Of a DNA stretch of 31,147 nt, positions 16,516 through 24,570 are shown piece after piece; within the stretch, counting starts at the first letter, position 1, and each line of letters opens with the position of its first letter. Below the pieces are notes generated by a model that was given only the letters and a program-made list of their open reading frames with translations, did no database searches and was not told the origin of the DNA. Both the position numbers and the translations under genes were made by a program. The stretch comes from CAUTNH01 sp963540225 (GTDB taxonomy: Bacteria; Bacillota_I; Bacilli_A; Acholeplasmatales; Acholeplasmataceae): NCBI GenBank assembly GCA_963540225.1, contig CAUTNH010000007.1, positions 1 through 31,147 on the forward strand. Reading direction: 5' to 3'.

Positions 16516-18216
16516 TTATTTTTTCTCCTTTTTTGATATTTTTGTCTCATCGCCAAATAATCTTTGAGTGGCTTGTAGCAATATATCATTTTTAGTATCA
16601 GATTTTGTGTCGGATTTTTTATATAATTTAAAATCGATTTCTGGAAGAGTTGGCTTTTTTATGCCCACTTTATATTGCGCTTGCCATTTATCTTTACAAG
16701 TAGACCAATCTTTAGCACTAATTATTATAACACTTGTTATGGTTTTATCAATATAGTTTATAAGTTTTTTTAATTTTTTGTTGTTTTCATTTTCATAAAG
16801 TGCTTCTGCTATTTTTAAACTTGAAGAAGATATTAGACAGGAATTTTGAGATATTGCGACAATTTCAGTACTTAATAATAAATTCTTAAATGATTCATCT
16901 TTTTCTTTATCAATTAGTTTTTTAAATTCATTTGTAATTTTTATTCTTTTTTCTTTTTCACTGTTGTTTAGGATTTGATTTATCTGGTGAATATCAACTA
17001 ACTTTTCTTTGCTTTGTTTAACTTGGGTTATAGTTTGTGTAGTTATTGGTTGTATATTTATATTTTTTATTTTTTCATCAGTTTCAATTATTTTTTTATT
17101 TGCTTCATCTATTGTATGTTTTAGCTCGTCAATTTTTTCATCATAGTTAGTCTTATTTACTTCTAAATAATCCATCATTTTTAAAATTGCAACTTCTAAA
17201 TAAGATTTTTTTAAAATTGTCCATTTAATATCATTTTGCAAGGTAATTAAAGTATTTACATAATGGAATAATTTATTTTGAGGTATTTTTACTAATTCAT
17301 CTAATGTTGGATTTTGTTCTTGCAGGTTTTTAGTAAGCAAAATATCTTTTATAATTAGGATTAAATCATTTATTAGTTTAGATATTTCTTTTCCTTGCTC
17401 AAGTAAATTTTCAATAATAGTTAGTGCTTTTGATAATTCTTTTTTATCTATTGCTATAATTAAATTTATTAAATCATTTTTAGAAATTGAACCAGATACA
17501 TCATAGACATCATTTTTAGTTATTGTTCCTTGAGAATATGAGATTACTTGATCAAGTAAACTAATAGAATCTCTTAATGCCCCAGAGCCAATATCAGCAA
17601 TTAAATTAATTGCATCTTGATCGGCTTTTATATTTTCACTATCAATAATCTCATTTAGCTTTTTTACAATTTCTTTTTTAGAAATATTTTTAAATTCAAA
17701 GCATTGACAACGTGAGATAATAGTTGCTGGAATTTTATGAAGTTCAGTTGTTGCAAGAATAAATACAACATGTTTTGGTGGTTCTTCTAATATTTTTAAA
17801 AGAGCATTAAAAGCCGATACTGTAAGCATATGAACCTCATCAATAATATATACCTTATACTTTGCAATACTCGGTGAGTACTGGGCTTTATCTCTTAAAT
17901 CTCTTATTTCATCGACACCATTATTACTGGCTGCATCAAGTTCAATAATATCAGATATTGTAGGTTCAAGCAAAGCCCTACACGTCTTACAGGTATTACA
18001 ACAATCACCATTTGTAGAATTTTCACAATTAATAGCTCTTGCAAAAATTTTGGCAACAGATGTCTTACCTGTTCCACGAGGTCCTGAAAAAAGATATGCA
18101 TGCGCAATGGTTGCTTTTTTCAAAGCATTTTGTAAAGTTGTAACTACAACTTTTTGACCTTCAACTTTTTTAAAGTTGTTAGGTCTATATTTTCTATACA
18201 TTGCGACATAATTCAT
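16516..18216 (-). CDS. dnaX: DNA polymerase III subunit tau/gamma
   Basis: The 566-residue clamp-loader ATPase has Walker A GPRGTGKT at residues 45-52 and a zinc-binding cysteine cluster near residues 64-79. IIDEVHML is Walker B, and EEPPKHVVFILATTE is the sensor region. Residues up to about 370 are the AAA+ and collar domains; the rest is a Lys/Glu-rich tau tail that should contact the polymerase and helicase. An A7 run at residue 374, at the end of the collar domain, would give a shorter gamma-like product if ribosomes slipped by -1. The start has GGAG six bases upstream. Confidence 0.95.
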   Translation of the reverse strand: MNYVAMYRKYRPNNFKKVEGQKVVVTTLQNALKKATIAHAYLFSGPRGTGKTSVAKIFARAINCENSTNGDCCNTCKTCRALLEPTISDIIELDAASNNGVDEIRDLRDKAQYSPSIAKYKVYIIDEVHMLTVSAFNALLKILEEPPKHVVFILATTELHKIPATIISRCQCFEFKNISKKEIVKKLNEIIDSENIKADQDAINLIADIGSGALRDSISLLDQVISYSQGTITKNDVYDVSGSISKNDLINLIIAIDKKELSKALTIIENLLEQGKEISKLINDLILIIKDILLTKNLQEQNPTLDELVKIPQNKLFHYVNTLITLQNDIKWTILKKSYLEVAILKMMDYLEVNKTNYDEKIDELKHTIDEANKKIIETDEKIKNINIQPITTQTITQVKQSKEKLVDIHQINQILNNSEKEKRIKITNEFKKLIDKEKDESFKNLLLSTEIVAISQNSCLISSSSLKIAEALYENENNKKLKKLINYIDKTITSVIIISAKDWSTCKDKWQAQYKVGIKKPTLPEIDFKLYKKSDTKSDTKNDILLQATQRLFGDETKISKKEKK

Positions 18217-18225
18217 ACTATTCTC

Positions 18226-19584
18226 CTATTTCCCTAAACAAAAATTTTTAAATATGTTTTTCTCTAAATCATTATCATATACTTTACCAATTATTTCAAG
18301 AAGTACATCATATGATTTTTTAATATCTGATGCAAGTAAAATTAAATCATAATCGTTTTTAATATTTTTAATTGCATCCTTTAAATAAATAATAGCCTTA
18401 TCTAGTTTATTTACTTGTCTTTTAGAAAATAAATTACTAAAATCAGATTCTGATAATTTATTTAATTTAAATTTTTCTATTATTCTATTTTTTAAAATAT
18501 CTATACCTCTATTTTTTAAAGCAGATATTTTTACTACTTCATCACTTAAACCAAGACTGTCTAATTGTAGTATTATATTTTTATCAGTTTTATTTAAGCA
18601 AATAATTCTTGGTTTATTTTTTGTAAGTTTTAAAAGTTTTAAATTATCCTCTAAATTATTACAACTGGCATCTAAAATTAAAATAATGAGATCAGATTTT
18701 TTTATATATGATGTAGATATATCAACACCAATTTTTTCTATTTCATCACTCGTTTTTCTAATTCCTGCTGTATCTATCAAATTTATTTTAAAGCCTGATA
18801 GATATATACTTTCTTTAATTATATCTCTAGTAGTTCCTGGAATATTTGAAACGATTGCTCTTTTTTCTTTTAGTAAAGTATTTAAAAGACTAGATTTTCC
18901 AACATTAGGTAAACCTATTATTGCAATATTTATTCCATTTGCTATAATAGATGTTTTTTTACTATCATCTTTTAATTTTTCAAGTTTTTCTATTACACTA
19001 TCTAGAAACTGAATAGATTTTTCCATATTATAATTTTCCTTCTCAAATTCTGGATAATCTATATCAACTTCTATCATAGTTAAAAAATCAAGTATCTCTT
19101 TACTAACTAGACTAATTTTATTACTTATTTTTTTATCAAGCCCACATCTTGCAACTTTTAATGAATTATTGCTTTCAGCATTTATTAAAGCCATAATGGA
19201 TTCGGCTTGGATTATATCTAGCTTATTATTTAAATATGCTCTTTTTGTAAATTCTCCTGGTTCTGCAAGTCTTATATTAGTATTTTTAATTATAGTACTT
19301 AAAACATTTTCAGTAATTAAAACTCCCCCATGGGTTGTTATTTCAATTAAATCTTCTCCTGTATATGAGTTGGGGGCTTTATATAAAAGTAGGATAACAT
19401 CATCAACAATATTATTATTTTCATCAATAATATGACCAAATGTAAATGTGTTTTTAGAAAGAGAATTTAAATTTTTTCCTTTAAATACCTTACTAAATTC
19501 AGCGATAATACTATCTCCTGATGCTCTAATAAGTGAAATTGCCCCTGTACCAATTGGTGAGGCAATAGCAATTATATTATCCAT
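18226..19584 (-). CDS. mnmE: tRNA uridine-34 modification GTPase MnmE
   Basis: The 452-residue GTPase has an N-terminal folate-binding domain (opening MDNIIAIASPIGTGAISLIR) and a helical domain that is split by a G domain. The G motifs are GLPNVGKS (224-231), DTAGIRKT and NKTD. The C-terminal CxGK motif reads CLGK and contains the conserved cysteine. With MnmG it forms 5-carboxymethylaminomethyl-type groups at U34 of tRNAs. It overlaps the stop of the upstream MgtC-like gene (TAATG). In many Bacillota mnmE follows jag; here other genes separate them. Confidence 0.95.
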   Translation of the reverse strand: MDNIIAIASPIGTGAISLIRASGDSIIAEFSKVFKGKNLNSLSKNTFTFGHIIDENNNIVDDVILLLYKAPNSYTGEDLIEITTHGGVLITENVLSTIIKNTNIRLAEPGEFTKRAYLNNKLDIIQAESIMALINAESNNSLKVARCGLDKKISNKISLVSKEILDFLTMIEVDIDYPEFEKENYNMEKSIQFLDSVIEKLEKLKDDSKKTSIIANGINIAIIGLPNVGKSSLLNTLLKEKRAIVSNIPGTTRDIIKESIYLSGFKINLIDTAGIRKTSDEIEKIGVDISTSYIKKSDLIILILDASCNNLEDNLKLLKLTKNKPRIICLNKTDKNIILQLDSLGLSDEVVKISALKNRGIDILKNRIIEKFKLNKLSESDFSNLFSKRQVNKLDKAIIYLKDAIKNIKNDYDLILLASDIKKSYDVLLEIIGKVYDNDLEKNIFKNFCLGK

Positions 19585-20207
19585 TATTCTACATCCTTAA
19601 TATCCTCATCGTCTGTGGATAAAATATGTTTATTTTCAACTTTTGTAAATGAATATTTTTTAATTTGTTGAATTCTTTCATTAGTTGGTTTAAAAGGATT
19701 TACTCCTCTTATTAAATCTCTAAATACCATAAATAATATAATAATAATTCCAATAATTGAGCCAAGTATTAAATATCCAGAGCCAAGTATAATTCCAAGG
19801 GCTGCAATTGTCCAAATTGTTGCTGCGGTTGTTATACCTTTAATTGTTCGCTCATTTTTCATAACAACTCCTGCACCAATAAATGATACTCCTGTAACAA
19901 TTTGAGCAATTACTCTTTGACCACCAGAACCATCAATTCCACCTTTTTTTTGAAGGTATATAAACATAAGCCTTTGCATTATAGCAAGAGCAGTGCTTGC
20001 AAGTCCTACTAAAATGTGCGCTGATATTCCGGCTGCTTTTCCAACATTTTGTCTTTCATAACCAACATAAAAGGCAATCGCAAATATAATTGCGATTGGT
20101 AAAATTATTGCAAAAATCCAATCTGTGCCTTTTAGTATTTTTAACTCTTCAGTTTTTTCAATAATAGCAGGTATTTTATCTGCTAATACTTTTAATAATT
20201 TAAACAA
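19584..20207 (-). CDS. MgtC/SapB family membrane protein
   Basis: The 207-residue protein has the MgtC family core: a conserved YVGYERQNVGKAAGISAHIL segment at about residues 48-67 and VIAQIVTGVSFIGAGVVMKN with TIKGITTAATIW further on. Four to five membrane helices are predicted, then a soluble, acidic tail ending in Asp/Glu. MgtC proteins modulate ATP synthase or Mg2+ homeostasis in some pathogens; the role here is unknown. The start is TTG, supported by AGGGTGAT at the right spacing, which itself overlaps the stop of nrnA1. Its stop overlaps the mnmE start. Confidence 0.85.
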   Translation of the reverse strand: MFKLLKVLADKIPAIIEKTEELKILKGTDWIFAIILPIAIIFAIAFYVGYERQNVGKAAGISAHILVGLASTALAIMQRLMFIYLQKKGGIDGSGGQRVIAQIVTGVSFIGAGVVMKNERTIKGITTAATIWTIAALGIILGSGYLILGSIIGIIIILFMVFRDLIRGVNPFKPTNERIQQIKKYSFTKVENKHILSTDDEDIKDVE

Positions 20208-20218
20208 AATATATCACC

Positions 20219-21181
20219 CTAAAAAGGTTTCCAATCTTCAAGTAATCTTTTAACAGCATATTTTAAATCTCTTATACCACTTTCTAAATTAGGGATAGAA
20301 AAGCCTGCTGCATTATCATGCCCACCGCCACCAAACTCTTCTGCTATTTTATGAATTGATGGACCTGTTCCCATTGAACGAAGTCTTACACGATATTCAC
20401 TTGGATATTCTAAAATTAAAGCCCAAACAGGATATCCTTTAATTCCTGCCATCTCACCAACCATACTTGCAGCAGCCTCATATGACACATTATATGTTTC
20501 AAGTATCTCAGATGTAATTACAAAATATAAAAATCCAAAATCACATTTAACCATATTAGATAAAACATATCCTTTTAAATCTACAATATTTTCATCAACA
20601 AGTGAAAGTGATTGATTTATAATTTCTACATCAGCACCTTTTGAAAGCATAAGACCAGCGATATTGTGAGTTAAATTATCAACACCACGATATCTAAAAC
20701 CACCTGTATCTGTTACAATTCCTGTATAAATTGCCTCCGCACCCTTTGGAGAAATTTTAAGTTCATTATCAAACATTTTATAAAAATATCCAATCATTTG
20801 TGCAGCACTTGGCCAGTATACCTCAACCCATACAAAATCTCCATAACTTCCTACTGGATGATGATGATCTATTTTTATAAGTTCCCTACAAAGTTTATAT
20901 CTTGGATCACTTATTCTATCAGGACTACCAGTATCTACAACAATTCCAAGAGCATTTTTATAAACATATTCAGGAACTGATTCAGGTTGTCCTAAAAAGG
21001 CAACATAATCACTACTTTGACCTACTACATGAACATGCTTTTTAGGCCAAGTAGTTTTAATAATATCATATAATCCAAATTGTGAGCCTAAGCAATCGCC
21101 ATCTGGTCTTATATGTCCAAAAATTAAAATATCATCATATTCTTTTATTTTTTCAAGTATTATGTTTAATTCTGCTTTCAT
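20219..21181 (-). CDS. nrnA: NrnA/MgpA-like DHH-DHHA1 phosphoesterase, copy 1
   Basis: The 320-residue protein has all the DHH-family metal motifs: GHIRPDGDCLG near residues 22-32, a VDTG motif, DHH at 105-107, a late TDTGGFRYR, and DHHA1 GGGGHDNAAGF. Related enzymes degrade oligoribonucleotides of 2-5 residues and pApA, and also dephosphorylate PAP. It lies directly downstream of a second, divergent copy. The ATG has GGAG seven bases upstream. Sequence and length agree with the Mycoplasma MgpA-type group. Confidence 0.9.
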   Translation of the reverse strand: MKAELNIILEKIKEYDDILIFGHIRPDGDCLGSQFGLYDIIKTTWPKKHVHVVGQSSDYVAFLGQPESVPEYVYKNALGIVVDTGSPDRISDPRYKLCRELIKIDHHHPVGSYGDFVWVEVYWPSAAQMIGYFYKMFDNELKISPKGAEAIYTGIVTDTGGFRYRGVDNLTHNIAGLMLSKGADVEIINQSLSLVDENIVDLKGYVLSNMVKCDFGFLYFVITSEILETYNVSYEAAASMVGEMAGIKGYPVWALILEYPSEYRVRLRSMGTGPSIHKIAEEFGGGGHDNAAGFSIPNLESGIRDLKYAVKRLLEDWKPF

Positions 21182-21182
21182 A

Positions 21183-22127
21183 CTATTCTCCTTTTTTTAG
21201 TAATTCTTTAAAATCTTTAATTATATTTTTGGTAATATCAAAATTATCAACACAGGCACCACAAGCATTATCATGCCCACCGCCACCATATTTTTTAGCA
21301 ATATCTACAATACTTATATCTCTTGATCTAAACTCACAATCTACTTTATTTTTCTCAGGATTATATGTAAAATTAGCCCATATTTTAATCTCGGAAATTC
21401 CAGACATTAAATTAGTCATTCCACGAGAAATCTTAAATATATCTATATTTTCAAGTTTTAAAATGTCTTCTTTACTTGTTTTTATATATGCTATATTTTC
21501 ATCATATATTATTTTATTTTCAAACTCAAGCTTTAATTTCCTATCTGAGAGACTTTCAACATATAACCAAGAGTAAAGACTCTTACAATCGGCACCTGCT
21601 TTTGATAGTATTGATGCAATTTTAAATAACTTTTCAGCATTTTTTATATATTGAAATCTACCACTATCAGTTATTATTCCAAAAAGCATATAATCAGCTG
21701 CTTTTTTATTTAGTTTTAATTTTTGACTGATTGCAAAATCTGCAACAATTAGTGCTGCTGCCTCTGCGTTTGTATCAACAATTTTAAGACTTACATTTTC
21801 TAAATCACAATCATTTTTATGATGATCAACTACAACTACCTCTTTTGCTAGATTATAATTTAAATCTGCAATCATAGATTTTACTGCAACATCACATACA
21901 ATTAAAAGGGCGTCTTTATAACAACTAGGATCTACTGTTGTCATTAGATTTTCAAAATCCATTTTATTGCTATCACCTGTATAAATAACTTCTTTATTTT
22001 TGAAATTATTCTTAATAAGTTCACCAAGCCCAACTTGTGAACCTATCGCATCCATATCGGGATTTCTATGTCTTGTAATAATTATTTTATTGTATTTTTT
22101 TATTTTTTTAAGTAATTCTTTATACAT
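21183..22127 (-). CDS. nrnA: NrnA-like DHH-DHHA1 phosphoesterase, copy 2
   Basis: The 314-residue paralogue of the adjacent gene has TRHRNPDMDAIGSQ near the start, CDVAVKS in place of the VDTG motif, VVDHHKND, TDSGRFQY and GGGGHDNACG. All expected metal ligands are recognisable, so it is probably active. It is more Lys- and Ile-rich and quite diverged from copy 1, which suggests an old duplication with split roles rather than a recent one. It is the first gene of the leftward operon, with GAGGGATA before its ATG and a good promoter 28-55 bases upstream. Confidence 0.88.
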   Translation of the reverse strand: MYKELLKKIKKYNKIIITRHRNPDMDAIGSQVGLGELIKNNFKNKEVIYTGDSNKMDFENLMTTVDPSCYKDALLIVCDVAVKSMIADLNYNLAKEVVVVDHHKNDCDLENVSLKIVDTNAEAAALIVADFAISQKLKLNKKAADYMLFGIITDSGRFQYIKNAEKLFKIASILSKAGADCKSLYSWLYVESLSDRKLKLEFENKIIYDENIAYIKTSKEDILKLENIDIFKISRGMTNLMSGISEIKIWANFTYNPEKNKVDCEFRSRDISIVDIAKKYGGGGHDNACGACVDNFDITKNIIKDFKELLKKGE

Positions 22128-22154
22128 AATTATCCCTCTTTATGATATTATAAC

Positions 22155-22182
22155 ATTATACCAAAATATACAAAATTTACAA
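22155..22182 (-). promoter_or_regulatory. Promoter of the nrnA2-recR operon
   Basis: Read on the minus strand, TTGTAA (22182-22177) is followed after 16 bases by TATAAT (22160-22155). The bases TGG just before the -10 make it an extended -10 (TGnTATAAT). The distance to the nrnA2 ATG leaves a leader of about 20 bases carrying GAGGG. Confidence 0.75.
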
Positions 22183-22244
22183 AATTATTAAATTATTGAA
22201 AAATTATTTTTTCGCCTTATTAAACGAATTTATAATCTATATTA

Positions 22245-22253
22245 TGGTATAAT
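22245..22253 (+). promoter_or_regulatory. Extended -10 promoter of cca-yhaM
   Basis: TGGTATAAT, an extended -10 with a perfect TATAAT, ends 19 bases before the cca GTG. No convincing -35 lies at the right distance, which is acceptable for an extended -10. The predicted leader is only about a dozen bases with a weak AGAG. The same nonamer is used by the divergent promoter 85-90 bases away. Confidence 0.55.
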
Positions 22254-22272
22254 AATAAAAAAAGAGTAAAGC

Positions 22273-23424
22273 GTGATTAAAATAAAAATAGCAATTGAAG
22301 TTATTAAAAAATTAAAGGAAAATGGATATGATGCTTATATTGTAGGCGGTGCTGTAAGAGATTATCTTTTAGGCATAAATGCTAATGATATAGATATTAC
22401 AACAAGCGCAACTCCTGATGAGGTATCTAAAATTTTTAAAACTTATCCTAGTGGATTAAAGTTTGGTTCTGTTACTATAAGTTATAAAAAAAGAAAATAT
22501 GAAGTAACAACATTTAGAGAAGATTTTGACTATCTTGATTCAAGAAGACCAAGTAAAATAAAGTATGCCAAAACTCCTGAAGAAGATGCCAAAAGAAGAG
22601 ACTTCACAATAAATGCCTTAATGCTTGATGAAAACTTAAAGGTATATGATTTTGTAGGTGGAATATCCGATTTAAAAAATAAAGTCATTAAAGCAGTAGG
22701 TGATCCTAATGTTAGATTTAATGAGGATGCTTTAAGAATTTTTAGAGCATTTTATTTTGTGTCTAAATTAGGCTTTATGATTGAGGATAAAACTTTTTTA
22801 GCAATTTGTAATAATTTAGATAAAATAAAAAACATAGCAAGTGAAAGAATCCTACAAGAGCTTAGAAAAATGTCAAAAGGAAAAAATTTAGATATAGCTA
22901 TCTCTTATATAATAAAATCTAATATTTCTATGCCATCTTTTATAGATTTTTTTAAGTATATGGATAAAAATAAAATATATTTTGAAAGCGATATATTTTT
23001 TATTGGGGCATATATTAAAAATAATGATATTGTAAAAGATTATAAATTTTCAAACAGTGAAATTAGAGAATTTAATATTTATAATGATTTAATTAAAAAT
23101 AAAACTCCTATAAGCTCTTATTTAATATACAAATATGGAATTAATAGAGTTATATTATATAATAGGTTGCTTGATAAATTTAAATACTACGATTTATTTA
23201 TGCCGATTGATTTATTACATGAACTAGATTATAATCTAGTTGTAAGAAATAGAAAAGATATAAATATTACAAATAATGAAATAATAGATCATTTTAATAT
23301 TAAAGCGGGTCCTTGGATTAAAAAAATAGAAGAAAAAATAACTAAGGATATTTTATATGGCAGATGTAAAAATACTAAAGAAGATATACTTAGAAATTTA
23401 AAAGGTGATAATGATGAAATATAG
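22273..23424 (+). CDS. cca: CCA tRNA nucleotidyltransferase
   Basis: The 383-residue enzyme adds or repairs the 3' CCA of tRNAs. The class II nucleotidyltransferase head is clear: GGAVRD at residues 25-30 and the metal-binding pair D39 and D41 in NDIDITTSA, then RRDFTINAL and the ERILQELRKM region of the neck. The remaining helical body is divergent. The start is GTG; no ATG fits, and the ribosome site is weak. Expression probably relies on the extended -10 promoter just upstream. Its stop overlaps the start of yhaM. Confidence 0.93.
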   Translation: MIKIKIAIEVIKKLKENGYDAYIVGGAVRDYLLGINANDIDITTSATPDEVSKIFKTYPSGLKFGSVTISYKKRKYEVTTFREDFDYLDSRRPSKIKYAKTPEEDAKRRDFTINALMLDENLKVYDFVGGISDLKNKVIKAVGDPNVRFNEDALRIFRAFYFVSKLGFMIEDKTFLAICNNLDKIKNIASERILQELRKMSKGKNLDIAISYIIKSNISMPSFIDFFKYMDKNKIYFESDIFFIGAYIKNNDIVKDYKFSNSEIREFNIYNDLIKNKTPISSYLIYKYGINRVILYNRLLDKFKYYDLFMPIDLLHELDYNLVVRNRKDINITNNEIIDHFNIKAGPWIKKIEEKITKDILYGRCKNTKEDILRNLKGDNDEI

Positions 23425-24340
23425 TAAAAATGATGAATTTAAAATTATTGGAAAAGTTGAGAATATAAACGAAACTGAACATTATAAAAATGTAGATGTT
23501 ATAGATAAGGATGGTCAAAAGTTTAATATTATAATATCACCTGATACTATAGTTGAAAAATTTAGAGTATATGAGTTTTTAGGGAAAATAGATAAAAAGC
23601 CTGAAAAAGATAAATTATATTTTAATGCTAGCGATGTATTAGATATAACATTTTATAAAGATAAAGAACTAATGTATAAGTATTATTCTAATTTTTTTAA
23701 AAAGGCTCCAGTTGATTTAAAAAAGTTAAATATAGATATTAAAGATGAAATAAATAAATTTAAAAATAAAGTAATAAAAGATATTGTATTAAAAATATAC
23801 ACAGAATATGAAAATAAATTCATATCTCATCCTGCTGGAACAAAATTTCACCACGCATATATTGGAGGATTGTTATATCATACACATACTATGATGGAAA
23901 TGGCTAAAAAAATATTAAAAGTATATGATTTTTTAGACAATGATTTATTAGTTGGTGGAGTTATAATTCATGATATTGAAAAGGTTAATGAAATAACAGG
24001 CGTTGATGGTGAATATACAACAGAAGGACAACTTATAGGTCATATAAATATGGGAGCTATAAAAATTGATAGTATTGCAAGAGAACTTGGTTATTTAGAA
24101 AAAGAAGAGGTAATGTGTTTAAAGCATTTAATTTTATCTCATCACGGAATTCCTAATTATGGATCACCTAAAAAACCACAAATGGCTGAGGCAATGATTT
24201 TATGGTATATAGATACAATTGATTCTAAAATTTGTGTAATCGGTGAAGAGCTAGAAATAACAAAACCAGGTGAATTTACAAACCCTGTTTTTGTTGCAGA
24301 TAAAACTAGAATGTATAAACCTAAATTTAGCAAAAATTAA
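23414..24340 (+). CDS. yhaM: 3'-5' exoribonuclease YhaM
   Basis: The protein of about 308 residues has an N-terminal OB-fold nucleic-acid-binding part (roughly 1-85) and a C-terminal HD-type metal-dependent domain. The metal motifs include FHHAYIGGLLYHTHTM, IIHDIEK (usually HDIGK) and LSHHG. YhaM degrades single-stranded RNA and DNA from the 3' end, so its pairing with cca is sensible for 3'-end metabolism. The ATG at 23414 (or 23411) is preferred over GTG 23405, because AAAGGTG at 23401-23407 serves as the ribosome site. The start overlaps the end of cca. Confidence 0.9.
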   Translation: MKYSKNDEFKIIGKVENINETEHYKNVDVIDKDGQKFNIIISPDTIVEKFRVYEFLGKIDKKPEKDKLYFNASDVLDITFYKDKELMYKYYSNFFKKAPVDLKKLNIDIKDEINKFKNKVIKDIVLKIYTEYENKFISHPAGTKFHHAYIGGLLYHTHTMMEMAKKILKVYDFLDNDLLVGGVIIHDIEKVNEITGVDGEYTTEGQLIGHINMGAIKIDSIARELGYLEKEEVMCLKHLILSHHGIPNYGSPKKPQMAEAMILWYIDTIDSKICVIGEELEITKPGEFTNPVFVADKTRMYKPKFSKN

Positions 24341-24390
24341 AGTTCTTATACAAAATTTATAACTTTATATTAACTAATTTAATCACTTTT

Positions 24391-24480
24391 AAAAAAGACT
24401 CCCTTAAAATTTTATTTCGATTATTTTATGTAATCTAAATCTATTTTATAGCCATTTACCACTATGAAGTTAAAAGAGTC
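24391..24480 (-). ncRNA. Candidate small structured RNA (minus strand)
   Basis: On the minus strand GACUCUUUUAA (24480-24470) pairs over 11 bp with UUAAGGGAGUC (24407-24397), and six Us follow at once (24396-24391). Two of the pairs are G-U, so the stem forms properly only in the minus-strand RNA; on the plus strand they would be C/A mismatches. The 62-base interior holds a small CUAU/AUAG hairpin (24441-24451). This could be a short RNA ending in its own terminator, or a leftover 3' element. No solid promoter was found, and the region lies downstream of the asnS terminator. Confidence 0.32.
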
Positions 24481-24509
24481 AATAAATCTATGAATTTATA
24501 TTTCTTCAC
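24462..24509 (-). CDS. Possible 15-codon ORF with a perfect Shine-Dalgarno site
   Basis: A GTG at 24509 is preceded, five bases away, by AAGGAGG (24521-24515) and opens a 15-codon frame, MKKYKFIDLLTLLTS, ending in TAG. The basic start and hydrophobic run look like the beginning of a signal or membrane peptide. The stop codon falls inside the stem-closed element described at 24391-24480. It may be a leader peptide, a tiny membrane peptide, or the surviving start of a lost gene. Nothing beyond the ribosome site proves translation. Confidence 0.3.
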   Translation of the reverse strand: MKKYKFIDLLTLLTS

Positions 24510-24525
24510 TAAGTCCTCCTTATCA

Positions 24526-24566
24526 AAAAACACCTTAACTCTTAAATTAAAGATTAAGGTGTTTTT
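24526..24566. terminator. Two-way terminator after asnS and yhaM
   Basis: The arms AAAAACACCTTAA (24526-24538) and TTAAGGTGTTTTT (24554-24566) pair over 13 bp. The stem continues inside as TCTT/AAGA past a single bulged C. The outer A and T runs supply U tracts for both strands. It ends five bases from the asnS stop codon. The gap to the end of yhaM is 185 bases, so it mainly serves asnS. Confidence 0.88.
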
Positions 24567-24570
24567 GTGT

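Noticed and set aside
21082..21576. A 164-codon plus-strand frame antisense to the nrnA pair
   Set aside because: It spans the junction of two clear DHH-family genes on the other strand and has no ribosome site; hydrophobic content is a by-product of the antisense reading.
24397..24480. Possible tRNA on the minus strand (7-bp acceptor-like stem, AGTGGTA-like D loop)
   Set aside because: No D stem, anticodon stem of five pairs or TTC-containing T arm can be formed; only the closing stem holds up.
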